Shown piece by piece: positions 50,232-58,798 of a stretch of 64,000 bases of DNA (positions within the stretch are counted from its first letter, which is position 1; the number at the start of each line of letters is the position of its first letter). This stretch comes from Aurantimonas coralicida_A (lineage in GTDB: Bacteria; Pseudomonadota; Alphaproteobacteria; Rhizobiales; Rhizobiaceae). The notes beneath the pieces were generated by a model, which saw nothing but the letters and a program-made list of their open reading frames with translations, was not told where the DNA came from and did not search any database. A program made the translations under genes and the position numbers. The DNA is taken from assembly GCF_036016755.1 (NCBI RefSeq), contig NZ_JAYXIH010000021.1, forward strand, positions 14,512 to 78,511, read 5' to 3'.

Positions 50232-52241
50232 TCAACGGCCGAGTTTTGCCCGCGCCTTCTCGGCGACGGCGGCGGGGGTGATGTTGAAGTGTTCGTAGAC
50301 GTCGGGGCCGGGCGCCGAGGCGCCGAAACTCGTCATCCCGACGACATCGTCCTCGCTCTCCACATAGCGCGCCCAGCCGAACGGGCTGGCGGCTTCGACG
50401 GCGACGCGGGGCGCCGAACCGAGCACCTCGTCGCGATAGGCTTTGGGCTGCGCCTGGAACAACTCCCATGAGGGCATCGACACGACGGCGGCGGAGATGC
50501 CACTGTCGGCGAGAAGCGCCTTCGCTTCCACGGCCAGGCCGACTTCGGAGCCGGTGGCGAGGATGGTCACGTCGCGGTTGCCGTCAGCCGCGGCGATGAC
50601 ATAGGCGCCCTTGGCCGAGCGGTTCTCCTTGGCCCCGTCCGCCCGCAGCGTTGGCACGCCCTGGCGCGTCAGCACGAGAGTCGAGGGCGTGGCCTTCGCG
50701 GTCAGCGCCAATTCCCAGCACTCGGCCGTCTCGACCCCGTCGGCGGGGCGGAAGACATTCATGTTCGGCATCGCCCGCAGCGAAGCCAGATGCTCGATCG
50801 GCTGGTGCGTCGGGCCGTCCTCGCCCTGGCCGATCGAATCATGGGTCATGACGTAGATCACCGGCAGCCCCATCAGCGCCGACAGGCGCATCGCCGGGCG
50901 GGCGTAGTCGGTGAAGCACAGGAAGGTGCCGCCGAAGGGCACGAAGCCGCCGTGTAGCGACAGGCCGTTCATCAGCGCGGCCATGCCGTGCTCGCGCACG
51001 CCGTAATAGATGTAGTTGCCGGTGTAATCCTCGGTCGAGATCGGCTTGGCCGCTCCGGCCTTGGTCAGGTTTGAGCCCGACAGATCCGCCGAGCCGCCAA
51101 TCAGCTTCATCGATTTCGCGGTCAGGGCGTCGATCACCGTCTGGCTGGCCTTGCGGGTGGCGACGCTCTTTTCCCCGGCAAGCTGGATCTTGACCTCGGC
51201 GAGGATCGCGGCCGCGTCGCCGTCGAACCCGTCCGCCATCACGCGCTTCCAGTCGGCGGCCTTTTGCGATTCCGCCTTGGCCAGACGATCGGCCCAGGCG
51301 TCGGCCTCGGACGCACCGCGCCCGCCGACCGCTTTCCAGAAATCGGTGACGTCGTCGGGCAGGACGAACGGTTCGTGGTTCCAGGACAGGGTGTCGCGGG
51401 CATAAGCGATGCCCTCGGCGCCGACCGGCGAGCCGTGGATGCCTGAGGTGCCGGCCTTCTTGCCGGCGCCGTAGCCGATCGTCGTGCGGCAGGCGATCAT
51501 CGTCGGGCGGTCCGACGTCCGCGCCGCTTCGATCGCCTCCGCGACGGCTTCCGGATCGTGGCCGTCGGCGGCCAGCGTGTTCCAGCCGGCGGCCTCGAAA
51601 CGCGTCTTCATGTCCTCCGACGTCGACAGGTCGGTGGAGCCGTCGATGGTGATGTGATTGTCGTCCCACAAGACGATCAGCTTGTTCAGTTTGAGATGGC
51701 CGGCGAGCGAGATCGCCTCCTGGCTGACGCCCTCCATCAGGCAGCCGTCACCGGCGATCGTGTAGGTGTAGTGCTCGCACAGGTCCGAACCGAAGCGGGC
51801 GTTCAGGATGCGCTCGCCGAGCGCCATGCCGACAGCGGTGGCCAGGCCCTGGCCGAGCGGTCCGGTGGTCGTCTCGATACCGGCGCCGTGGCCGAATTCG
51901 GGATGGCCGGCGGTCTTCGAGCCGATCTGGCGAAAGCGCTTCAATTCGTCGATGGGAAAGTCTGCGTAGCCGGTCAGATGCAGGACCGAATAGAGCAGCA
52001 TCGAGCCGTGGCCGGCGGAAAGGACGAAGCGGTCGCGATCCGGCCAGTCGGGGCGGGCGGGATCGAATTTCATGAACCGGCTGAACAGCACCGTGGCTGC
52101 GTCCGCCATGCCCATTGGCATGCCGGGATGGCCGGATTTGGCTGCCTCCACCGCATCCATCGACAGGAACCGGATAGCATTCGCCATGTGGCGGAGGGTG
52201 GTGGCGTCCGTGGCCGCGGCCATCTCGGCTGAATCCTGCAT
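50232..52241 (-). CDS. tkt: transketolase
   Basis: Thiamine-diphosphate transketolase of the pentose phosphate and Calvin cycles, 669 residues from the ATG at 52241 behind AAGGAGAG. Features: SGHPGMPMGMAD, FVLSAGHGSMLLYS, the ThDP motif GDGCLMEG through WDDNHITIDG, the central VREHGMAALMNG, and DSIGQGEDGPTHQPIEHL with the catalytic His. The longer frame to 52331 has no family similarity. It is a lone gene; no gapA or pgk follows within the window, unlike the common tkt-gap-pgk order in this group. Confidence 0.96.
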   Translation of the reverse strand: MQDSAEMAAATDATTLRHMANAIRFLSMDAVEAAKSGHPGMPMGMADAATVLFSRFMKFDPARPDWPDRDRFVLSAGHGSMLLYSVLHLTGYADFPIDELKRFRQIGSKTAGHPEFGHGAGIETTTGPLGQGLATAVGMALGERILNARFGSDLCEHYTYTIAGDGCLMEGVSQEAISLAGHLKLNKLIVLWDDNHITIDGSTDLSTSEDMKTRFEAAGWNTLAADGHDPEAVAEAIEAARTSDRPTMIACRTTIGYGAGKKAGTSGIHGSPVGAEGIAYARDTLSWNHEPFVLPDDVTDFWKAVGGRGASEADAWADRLAKAESQKAADWKRVMADGFDGDAAAILAEVKIQLAGEKSVATRKASQTVIDALTAKSMKLIGGSADLSGSNLTKAGAAKPISTEDYTGNYIYYGVREHGMAALMNGLSLHGGFVPFGGTFLCFTDYARPAMRLSALMGLPVIYVMTHDSIGQGEDGPTHQPIEHLASLRAMPNMNVFRPADGVETAECWELALTAKATPSTLVLTRQGVPTLRADGAKENRSAKGAYVIAAADGNRDVTILATGSEVGLAVEAKALLADSGISAAVVSMPSWELFQAQPKAYRDEVLGSAPRVAVEAASPFGWARYVESEDDVVGMTSFGASAPGPDVYEHFNITPAAVAEKARAKLGR

Positions 52242-52975
52242 CGGTCTCTCCTTGTGGAATCCGCTGGAGCGGCTTCGCGGCTCGTTCGTCCGGCCGGGGG
52301 GCTTCGCATGCACACCGCAGCCTTGCTGCATCTCAAGAGCGCCAGCAGGTGAGGGGGTTGAGACATCGGCCCGCCGGCGCGACAGCCTGCCTCCGCCACC
52401 AGAGCGCAGAAGACCTAATGCACGGCCTGCGCCCGTTTTTCAATTCCAGGTGCCGCTAAATATTGATCATGCGAACACTAAAAAAACTTGTGATTACATG
52501 CCCTCTGCGCCTCGGCGGCTTGCGATCGAACAGGTCGGCGCGACCGATGGCGAACGGAATTCCGATCGACAATCGAGGGGCCGGTCGCGATGTTTTCACG
52601 CCATCGCAGGCGGCGCTTCGGCGGTTCGCCAGAAGCCCTCTACGCATCGGCCCATGTGCCCAATCGGTGGCTGCGCGGTCGGACGTCAAATCGGCTTTCG
52701 CACCTCCGAACCACCCAACCAAAACGTAGCCGGCTATATTTGTTGAAACCGAATGCCCGCTCGTGCGTTAGTGCAGACTGGGAGCTTCCGGGGGCGGCGC
52801 CTTTTCTGAGTTTGGCGGGCGTCCGTGTCGAATAAATCGTACGATCACCGCGTGATGATCTTGGGAAAAATCGATCTGCGTGAGTGAAGCGCAAACTATG
52901 GTGCCGCGTAAGGGGGTCTGCCGACGACGGGGCGGAAACAACGCGAGCGCCGTGGGCGGCAGAGTATATCGCTGA
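52242..52975. other. 734-base divergent gap, no gene found
   Basis: It separates transketolase from the sensor kinase. Frames of 80-90 codons occur on both strands, but none has recognisable similarity or a good ribosome site. It must hold the tkt promoter and the kinase promoter; no clear operator or RNA was identified. Confidence 0.5.
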
Positions 52976-54457
52976 ATGAAATCTTTGGAATTTGAACGCC
53001 TCTTCGAGGCCCTCCCCAGTCCTTATATGGTGCTGGATTCAGACTTGCGTTACGTGGCCGTTAACCGCGCCTACGAGAACGCCGTCATGCGAACGCGCGC
53101 GGATTTGGTCGGAGAGAAGCTCTTCGACATGTTTCCCAATGAAGGCGAAGGCGGGCGCCGATTGACGGCCTCCTTTGATGAGGTGCTTAAGAGTGGGGCG
53201 CCCGATACGATCGCCTTTATTCCCTATGAAATTCCCCGCCCGGCGGAAGCCGGGGGTGGATTCGAGCAGCGCTACTGGACGGCGACGCATACGCCGCTGA
53301 AGAACGTTGAGGGCAAGGTCGAATTCATCATCCAGAATACGATCGACGTGACCGAGATCGTTCGTCTCAAGGAGGCCAGTTCTGTGCCGTTCCGGGCGGT
53401 TCCCAGCGAATTGGCACTGCTCAAGCACGCACAAAACGTCGAGGAAGCCTATCAGACATCGGTCTCTCAGGCCGAGGAATTCCGGGGCTTGTTCCGGCAG
53501 GCGCCGGGCATGATCGCGGTGCTGCAGGGACCCGATCACGTCTTTACCTTCGTCAATGACAGCTACTCCCGCTTCATCGGCGGGCGCGACACCATCGGTC
53601 GCTCGGTCCGCGCCGCCATCCCGGAAATCGAAGGGCAGGGCTTCTTCGAAATGCTGGATGAGGTCTACAGCAAAGGCCGCAGCTTTTCCGGCGAGGGCGT
53701 CAGGGTGATGATCCGCTCCCAAGAGCAGGCTGAACCCATAGAGTCCTTCATCGACTTTTCCTACAACCCGATCCGCGATGCTGCCGGAGAGATATCCGGT
53801 GTCTTTGTTCAGGGCTTCGACCGGACTGAATCGATCCGCGCGGCGCAACGCCAACGGGTTTTGATCGACGAACTGAACCACCGTGTGAAGAACACATTGT
53901 CGACCGTGCAGGCGATGGCGCGGCAGAGTTTTCGAAATATCACCAACCCGGAGGAGGCTCGTTATGCCTTCGAGGCGCGGATCATGGCGTTGAGCCAGGC
54001 GCACGACGTCCTTTCGGCGCGTCGCTGGGAGGCTGCGGGCCTGTCTGTGCTGCTGCGCCAGGAACTCGCCGGCTTCGATCCCGCGCGGGTTCGTATGGTG
54101 GGGCCTGAAGTCCATTTGACGTCGAAATCAGCCATCGCCCTTGCCATGGTCTTTCACGAGCTTGCCACGAACGCCAACCGTCACGGGGCGATGGCCACCG
54201 CCGCCGGCACGCTGGAGGTGGAATGGACTGTGTCGGAGCGAGGAGCGAGGCGTCATCTCGCCGTGACCTGGCGGGAAGCCCTGGAAGACGCGCCGGAGCG
54301 CGAACTGACCTCCGGCTTCGGCGTCCGCATGCTGAAGCGGATTATCGAGGGCGAGCTGGCTGGTACGCTTTCTCTTGACCTTGGCAATTCCAGCCTCATT
54401 TGTCGCTTCGATGTCGCCCTCTCCGAGGTGGACGAATTTGAAATCTCAGCCGCGTAA
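52976..54457 (+). CDS. PAS-containing HWE-family sensor histidine kinase
   Basis: A 493-residue cytosolic kinase with no membrane segment. Two PAS domains are visible (about 5-125, PSPYMVLDSDLRYVAVNRAY; about 165-290, PGMIAVLQGPDHVFTFVNDS). The HWE-type phosphoacceptor region follows (DELNHRVKNTLSTVQAMARQ, near 300-320, and ARRWEAAGL), then an N box (VFHELATNANRHGA) and a C-terminal ATPase part. HWE kinases in alphaproteobacteria often serve light, redox or stress signalling. A single-domain response regulator starts 13 bases after its stop and is the probable partner. Confidence 0.9.
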   Translation: MKSLEFERLFEALPSPYMVLDSDLRYVAVNRAYENAVMRTRADLVGEKLFDMFPNEGEGGRRLTASFDEVLKSGAPDTIAFIPYEIPRPAEAGGGFEQRYWTATHTPLKNVEGKVEFIIQNTIDVTEIVRLKEASSVPFRAVPSELALLKHAQNVEEAYQTSVSQAEEFRGLFRQAPGMIAVLQGPDHVFTFVNDSYSRFIGGRDTIGRSVRAAIPEIEGQGFFEMLDEVYSKGRSFSGEGVRVMIRSQEQAEPIESFIDFSYNPIRDAAGEISGVFVQGFDRTESIRAAQRQRVLIDELNHRVKNTLSTVQAMARQSFRNITNPEEARYAFEARIMALSQAHDVLSARRWEAAGLSVLLRQELAGFDPARVRMVGPEVHLTSKSAIALAMVFHELATNANRHGAMATAAGTLEVEWTVSERGARRHLAVTWREALEDAPERELTSGFGVRMLKRIIEGELAGTLSLDLGNSSLICRFDVALSEVDEFEISAA

Positions 54458-54470
54458 TGGATCTCGTGAC

Positions 54471-54824
54471 ATGAAGGGCCTGAAGATCTTCGTCGTCGAA
54501 GACGAGAGCCTCGTTGCCATGCAGCTGGAAGACATGCTGTTCGACCTGGGTTGTGAGGTTGTCGGTCTCGCGATGCGCCTCAACGGCGCCCATGAGATGA
54601 TCGACTCCGGCATAAAGGTCGACCTGGCGATCCTGGACGTCAACGTGGCGGGAGAAAAAGTCTATCCTGTCGCCGCACGCTTCCGCCAGGCCGGGGTGCC
54701 GATCGTCTTTGCCACCGGCTATGGCCGCGCCGGCATCGAGGAGGAATGGCAGAGCTGCCCCGTGTTGCAGAAGCCCTATACCGAGCAGCAGATCGAAACG
54801 TCGATCGGCTCGGCGCTGGCGTAA
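54471..54824 (+). CDS. single-domain response regulator
   Basis: A 117-residue receiver domain with no output domain. It has the acidic pair VVEDES near residue 10, the phosphoacceptor Asp in LAILDVNV near 54, the conserved Thr in FATGYG near 83 and Lys in LQKPY near 103. The ATG at 54471 is preferred because earlier starts overlap the kinase gene and lack family similarity. Its immediate neighbour is the HWE kinase, so the two probably form a phosphorelay or a phosphate sink. Confidence 0.92.
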   Translation: MKGLKIFVVEDESLVAMQLEDMLFDLGCEVVGLAMRLNGAHEMIDSGIKVDLAILDVNVAGEKVYPVAARFRQAGVPIVFATGYGRAGIEEEWQSCPVLQKPYTEQQIETSIGSALA

Positions 54825-54840
54825 CGGCCAAATGGCCTCT

Positions 54841-55242
54841 CTATTCGTCGCTCGTCCCGGTCAGGAACATCACCAATTGCCGCTCGCTCATCCCGAGACT
54901 GGCGACGCGCGCATTGGGCCTGGCCTTGCGGGTGGCCTCGCGCCGTTCGGCGTCGACCATAAGCAGCAGCTTCGTGCCGCTCGTCGCAAGCGCCCCCGAC
55001 AGCGTGGCGTCGAGTTCGCCTTGACCTTCCAGAACGACGACGGCGAGGGCGAAATCGCGGCGGGACATGCGGTCGAGCGCGACCCTCTGGCTCTCCGCGA
55101 TGGTCGCGCGGGCGCCGGCGCGCTCCAGCGCGTTCGCGGTCTTCACCGCCCGGTCCGCGTCACCATCGCAGATCAGCACGTCGCGGCCGGCCAAAAGGCT
55201 GGCCCAGGAGAAGTTGTCGAAGCTCTGAAGTCCTGTCGTCAT
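54841..55242 (-). CDS. degenerate receiver-like protein
   Basis: A 133-residue protein whose pattern follows a response-regulator receiver: a first strand RDVLICDGDADRAVKTANAL, a third strand FALAVVVLEGQGE where the phosphoacceptor Asp should be (Glu or Gly instead), and a fourth strand GTKLLLMVD. The ATG at 55242 follows GGAGCG. It converges on the single-domain regulator (16-base gap) and diverges from the DedA gene. It may be a phosphorylation-independent pseudo-receiver. Assignment is tentative. Confidence 0.6.
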   Translation of the reverse strand: MTTGLQSFDNFSWASLLAGRDVLICDGDADRAVKTANALERAGARATIAESQRVALDRMSRRDFALAVVVLEGQGELDATLSGALATSGTKLLLMVDAERREATRKARPNARVASLGMSERQLVMFLTGTSDE

Positions 55243-55420
55243 CGCTCCATAAGCGCATCGACCGCCGACAGCCGCAAGCCAGCGGCACGGCCCGGTGCCG
55301 GCCGCATCGGGATTATTTCCTCTCGCACCGGATCGATGCGCGTCGCTATTCGTTGATCGGCGGCGCGCTGGTCTCAACCGCCGTCGAACAGGGACAGCCC
55401 CGGAAGCCACGGATTTTCGC

Positions 55421-56056
55421 ATGGACGTTTTCGTCAAGACCCTGATGGACAGCCTCGGTGCCTTCGGCATCGCCCTGTTGATGTTCCTGGAGAACGTCTT
55501 TCCGCCGATTCCGTCCGAGTTGATCATGCCCTTGGCCGGCTATCAGGCCGCGATCGGCCAGATGTCGATGGTCACCGTCATCCTCGCCGGGACGATCGGA
55601 TCGCTCCTCGGCATCATTCCTTGGTACTACGCCGGCAAACTGATTGGCAAACGCCGACTGAAACGTCTCGCGGCGCGTCACGGTCGCTGGCTGACATTGT
55701 CGCCCGAGGACGTCGACTCCGCCGACGCCTGGTTTCGTCGTCACGGCTATTCGGCCGTCCTGTTCGGCCGCCTGATCCCCACCGTCCGCACGCTGATATC
55801 GGTGCCCGCCGGGATCGCAAAGATGTCGCTGCCGATCTTTCTCCTGCTGTCCGCGATCGGCAGCGCCGTCTGGACCAGCCTGCTGGCGGGCGCGGGCTAT
55901 CTGCTGGGGAAAAACTACGAGGCGGTCGAAGCCTATGTAGGTCCCGTGTCCAATGTCGTATTGGGTCTGATCGTGATCGTTTACATCTACCGGGTCGTGA
56001 CCTTCGAGTCGAAGGACGAACCGGATGCAAGCGAGCGGTCGGAGGCGGAGGGGTAG
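55421..56056 (+). CDS. DedA family (SNARE-associated/VTT domain) membrane protein
   Basis: A 211-residue integral membrane protein of the DedA family, some members of which flip undecaprenyl phosphate or phospholipids. Features: the amphipathic FLENVFPPIPSELIMPLAGY near 22-41, GTIGSLLGIIPWYYAGKLIG, and the conserved FGRLIPTVRTLISVPAGIA near 118-136. About four or five hydrophobic segments are seen. The ATG at 55421 aligns with family starts; the longer frame is rejected. Confidence 0.92.
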   Translation: MDVFVKTLMDSLGAFGIALLMFLENVFPPIPSELIMPLAGYQAAIGQMSMVTVILAGTIGSLLGIIPWYYAGKLIGKRRLKRLAARHGRWLTLSPEDVDSADAWFRRHGYSAVLFGRLIPTVRTLISVPAGIAKMSLPIFLLLSAIGSAVWTSLLAGAGYLLGKNYEAVEAYVGPVSNVVLGLIVIVYIYRVVTFESKDEPDASERSEAEG

Positions 56057-56200
56057 GGCGGCGCGGACTGCCGGAGGAAGAGCGGAGACCGGTTTTCCAC
56101 CTGATCCCCCGCAAATTGTCTGGATTGGATTCGAGTTCATCGTGATTCAGGGTCCATTATCCTATCATCGACGGCCGGTGCGAAGAGGGGGAGGGCATCC

Positions 56201-56776
56201 ATGCTACGAACGCGCGCGAAAAAGCAGGCCGGCACGGTCACGGGGCTGTTTCGCACGGGCGACGGTGGCTTCGAAACGGCACCGGTCCCGTTCCTCGATC
56301 TCGGCTTCGATGGCATCGCCGGCGATCGCCATGGCGGAACCACACGCCGGTCGAGCGGACGCGAGCCTTGGTATCCGCGTGGCACGGAAGTCCGTAACGA
56401 GCGGCAGCTTTCGCTGCTGGCCGCCGACGAACTCGCCGAGACCGCCGCACGCCTCGACATTCCCGAGATACGGCCGGAATGGATCGGCGGCAATTTGCTC
56501 GTTGAAGGCATTGCCGACCTCTCGTGGCTGCCGCCCCGCACGATCCTGATGTTTAACGGCGGCGTCACCTTGCGGATCGACGGCGACAACGGCCCGTGTC
56601 GGCTCTCGGGTCGGGCGATCGCCAGGCGGTATGAGGGTCGCGGCGACATCGAACTCGGCTTCGTTTCGGCGGCAAAGCACCGACGCGGCCTCGTGGCGTG
56701 GGTCGAAAAGCCGGGCAGGATCGTCGTGAACGAGGCGTTTGAGGCGCGCATTCCAGAGCAGTGGATCTACGAATAA
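56201..56776 (+). CDS. MOSC-domain protein
   Basis: A 191-residue stand-alone MOSC (molybdenum cofactor sulfurase C-terminal) domain protein. It has LDLGFDGIAGDRHGGTTRRS, RNERQLSLLAADELAETA, GGNLLVEGI, and the conserved Cys region DGDNGPCRLSGRAI near 132-145. These proteins bind molybdenum cofactor or handle sulfur for molybdoenzymes; the exact role is unknown. Its last 10 bases overlap the convergent DUF2293 gene. Confidence 0.88.
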   Translation: MLRTRAKKQAGTVTGLFRTGDGGFETAPVPFLDLGFDGIAGDRHGGTTRRSSGREPWYPRGTEVRNERQLSLLAADELAETAARLDIPEIRPEWIGGNLLVEGIADLSWLPPRTILMFNGGVTLRIDGDNGPCRLSGRAIARRYEGRGDIELGFVSAAKHRRGLVAWVEKPGRIVVNEAFEARIPEQWIYE

Positions 56777-57135
56777 GGTTCGTCTCTGCCCGTCGTTGCT
56801 CCGCTCCGCAGATCTTGCGCCATCGCTTCGCCGTTGTCCGCCTCCGGATCGAGCCGCCGCGTCGCGCCCCAGCGATCGAGCATGGCGTTGATGGCGTCGA
56901 GGACGAAGAAGCGGGCGGCCTCCCGGTCGTAACCCTCATCCATCAAGGCATCGTAATCGGTATGGGCATGTCGGATATGCGCCACGGTCGCCAGCCAGAC
57001 GGCGCTCTGGGGCGACAGCGCCCGCATGTGGCGCGCGCCCGCCGCCGCGCGGATCGCCTCGGCGTCGACGAAAGGCGCGCGCGGGATCGTCGCGGTCAGC
57101 GCGCGGGCGATGCGCTTTTGCCGGTCGGTCGGCAT
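56767..57135 (-). CDS. DUF2293 domain-containing protein
   Basis: A 122-residue small protein with the DUF2293 pattern: RALTATIPRAPFVDAEAIRA, AVWLATVAHIRHAHTDYDAL and DEGYDREAARFFVLDAINAM. The Arg-His-rich core suggests a nucleic-acid contact, but the function is unknown. The ATG at 57135 has GGAG at a normal distance; the longer frame is rejected. It lies 4 bases downstream of the TrmO-like gene, probably in the same transcript. Confidence 0.85.
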   Translation of the reverse strand: MPTDRQKRIARALTATIPRAPFVDAEAIRAAAGARHMRALSPQSAVWLATVAHIRHAHTDYDALMDEGYDREAARFFVLDAINAMLDRWGATRRLDPEADNGEAMAQDLRSGATTGRDEPYS

Positions 57136-57139
57136 CCTT

Positions 57140-57637
57140 TTACTCCGGCGGCGCATCGATGGCCGCGAGATACGGCTTGATGTCGACGAGCGGCGTGCCG
57201 TCGCGTACGTCGATGGCATCGATGGTGAGAATACCGCCATCAAGATCGACACGAAGCAGCCGAACGAGGTGCAGCCCGATCGGGTTCGGACGCACCGGAG
57301 AACGCAGCGTGAAGGTGCCGCGCGGGCCGTCGGCATGACGCGGCGCCTGTAGGGCAAGGTCCCGCTCGGCGCCATCGAGCCACGTCAGCAGGAACACCCA
57401 GCGATCCGCGCCGAGCCCGGTCAGCGCGCCCCGCCAGCGCGCGTCGATCTCGACCCGGGCGGGTTGCCCGCGCTCGCGTGCGTCGGACAGGTTTTTCGGA
57501 CACTCGTCCAGGCTCGCCCAGGGCGACCGAACGCGGCCGATGAAGACCAACCCCGCATCGTCATAGTTTGGCTCAGGCCCGTCGAAGCGAACCTCGCCGG
57601 GGCGAACGGCCGGCGCGCTCTGGTCGGAGGCCGTCAT
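57140..57637 (-). CDS. TsaA/TrmO-type tRNA methyltransferase family protein
   Basis: A 165-residue protein of the TrmO/VirR (UPF0066) family, whose E. coli member N6-methylates t6A37 in tRNA(Thr) using SAM. Features: FIGRVRSPWASLDECPKNL, VFLLTWLDGAERDLALQ, the hallmark SPVRPNPIGLHLVRLL near 118-133, and GTPLVDIKPYLAAID. It corresponds to the core domain only, shorter than the E. coli protein, as in many bacteria. The ATG at 57637 follows GGAGG; the earlier frame is rejected. It diverges from the ArsR-methyltransferase gene. Confidence 0.88.
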   Translation of the reverse strand: MTASDQSAPAVRPGEVRFDGPEPNYDDAGLVFIGRVRSPWASLDECPKNLSDARERGQPARVEIDARWRGALTGLGADRWVFLLTWLDGAERDLALQAPRHADGPRGTFTLRSPVRPNPIGLHLVRLLRVDLDGGILTIDAIDVRDGTPLVDIKPYLAAIDAPPE

Positions 57638-57732
57638 CGCCAATCCTCCGAGCGCCGGCAGCACCTGTCCGCGAACGGTTTTCGCGAAAGCGCCGCGCTC
57701 GCCGAAAATCGCTTGCATCGAATAGGCTCTTC

Positions 57733-57752
57733 ATATAAAGATATCTTTATAT
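57733..57752. promoter_or_regulatory. perfect 20-bp palindrome upstream of arsR-methyltransferase and metF
   Basis: ATATAAAGATATCTTTATAT is perfectly self-complementary and ends 17 bases before the ATG of the ArsR-type gene. Its size and AT-richness fit an ArsR-family operator; SahR-type regulators of methionine genes use such sites. Confidence 0.8.
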
Positions 57753-57769
57753 CGTAATCGAGATGCGTC

Positions 57770-58783
57770 ATGCTGGACATCCAAAAACTTTCCTTCGAGC
57801 CGCTCGTCGACGCCCTCAAGGCGGTCGCCGAGCCGACGCGCCTTCGCCTCGTTCTGCTGCTCGCCCGGAGCGATCTGACGGTGAGCGAGCTTACGACGAT
57901 TCTCGGTCAATCGCAGCCGCGCATTTCGCGACATTTGAAGCTGCTGGTGGAGTCGGGCGTGCTGGCGCGATACCAGGAGGGCGCCTGGGCCTATTTCCGT
58001 GTCAGCGACGACGCGTCGGTGGTTGGGCTGGTGCGCTCGCTTTTATCCTGGGCGGACGAGGCCGACCCGTTGATCGAACGCGACGGCGAGCGGCTGGAAG
58101 CGGTGCGAGCCGAGCGGGCGCGTCGCGCCGCCGATTATTTCGCCCGCAACGCCGGCCGTTGGGATCGCATCCGCGCGCTGCATGCCGCCGACGCCGAGGT
58201 CGAGCGAGCGCTTCTCGCCGCCTTGGGGACCAAGCGGATCGGAACCCTGCTCGACATCGGCACGGGTACGGGGCGAATTCTCGAGCTCCTGGCGCCGCGC
58301 TGCGAACGCGCGGTCGGCATCGATGCCTCGCGCGAGATGCTGGCGATCGCTCGCGCCAAGCTCGACGCGGCCAATATCATCAACGCCCAGGTGCGTCAGG
58401 GCGATGCCTATCATCTGCCGGTCGAGCGCCAGGCCTTCGATCTCGTGACCCTCCATCAGGTGCTGCACTATCTCGACGATCCGCAGGCCGCGATCGCGGA
58501 GGCGGCACGGGCCGTCGCGCCGGGCGGCCGTTTGGCGATCATCGATTTCGCTCCCCACGAGCTGGAATTCCTGCGCGCCGAGCACGCGCATCTGCGCCTC
58601 GGCTTTTCCGAGGCAACGCTGGTCGGTTATCTGGAAGAAGCAGGTCTTGAGCAGGTCAGCATCGATCACCTCGTTTCCAGCGGCGGCGAGACCGGGGAAC
58701 TCACCGTGACCATCTGCATTGCGAAGGACCCGCGCCTCCTGGTCGCGGCAACCGCCTCCGCCCGTCAAACCTTTGTCAGCTGA
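57770..58783 (+). CDS. ArsR-family regulator fused to a SAM-dependent methyltransferase domain
   Basis: A 337-residue two-domain protein. The N-terminal ArsR winged helix (about 8-95) contains AVAEPTRLRLVLLLARSDLT and GQSQPRISRHLKLLVESGVL; it lacks the Cys metal site of metal sensors. The C-terminal class I methyltransferase fold (about 125-320) has the SAM motif LLDIGTGTGRILELLAP and VTLHQVLHYLDDP. It lies 15 bases upstream of metF, with a 20-bp palindrome before it. By analogy with SahR-type regulators of the methionine cycle it may sense SAM or S-adenosylhomocysteine through the methyltransferase domain and autoregulate. Confidence 0.9.
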   Translation: MLDIQKLSFEPLVDALKAVAEPTRLRLVLLLARSDLTVSELTTILGQSQPRISRHLKLLVESGVLARYQEGAWAYFRVSDDASVVGLVRSLLSWADEADPLIERDGERLEAVRAERARRAADYFARNAGRWDRIRALHAADAEVERALLAALGTKRIGTLLDIGTGTGRILELLAPRCERAVGIDASREMLAIARAKLDAANIINAQVRQGDAYHLPVERQAFDLVTLHQVLHYLDDPQAAIAEAARAVAPGGRLAIIDFAPHELEFLRAEHAHLRLGFSEATLVGYLEEAGLEQVSIDHLVSSGGETGELTVTICIAKDPRLLVAATASARQTFVS

Positions 58784-58798
58784 GAAGAGAAAGTCGTC

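Noticed and set aside
52463..52835. Short plus-strand frames between tkt and the sensor kinase
   Set aside because: Several overlapping 80-90-codon frames on both strands, none with a signal for translation or a family pattern.
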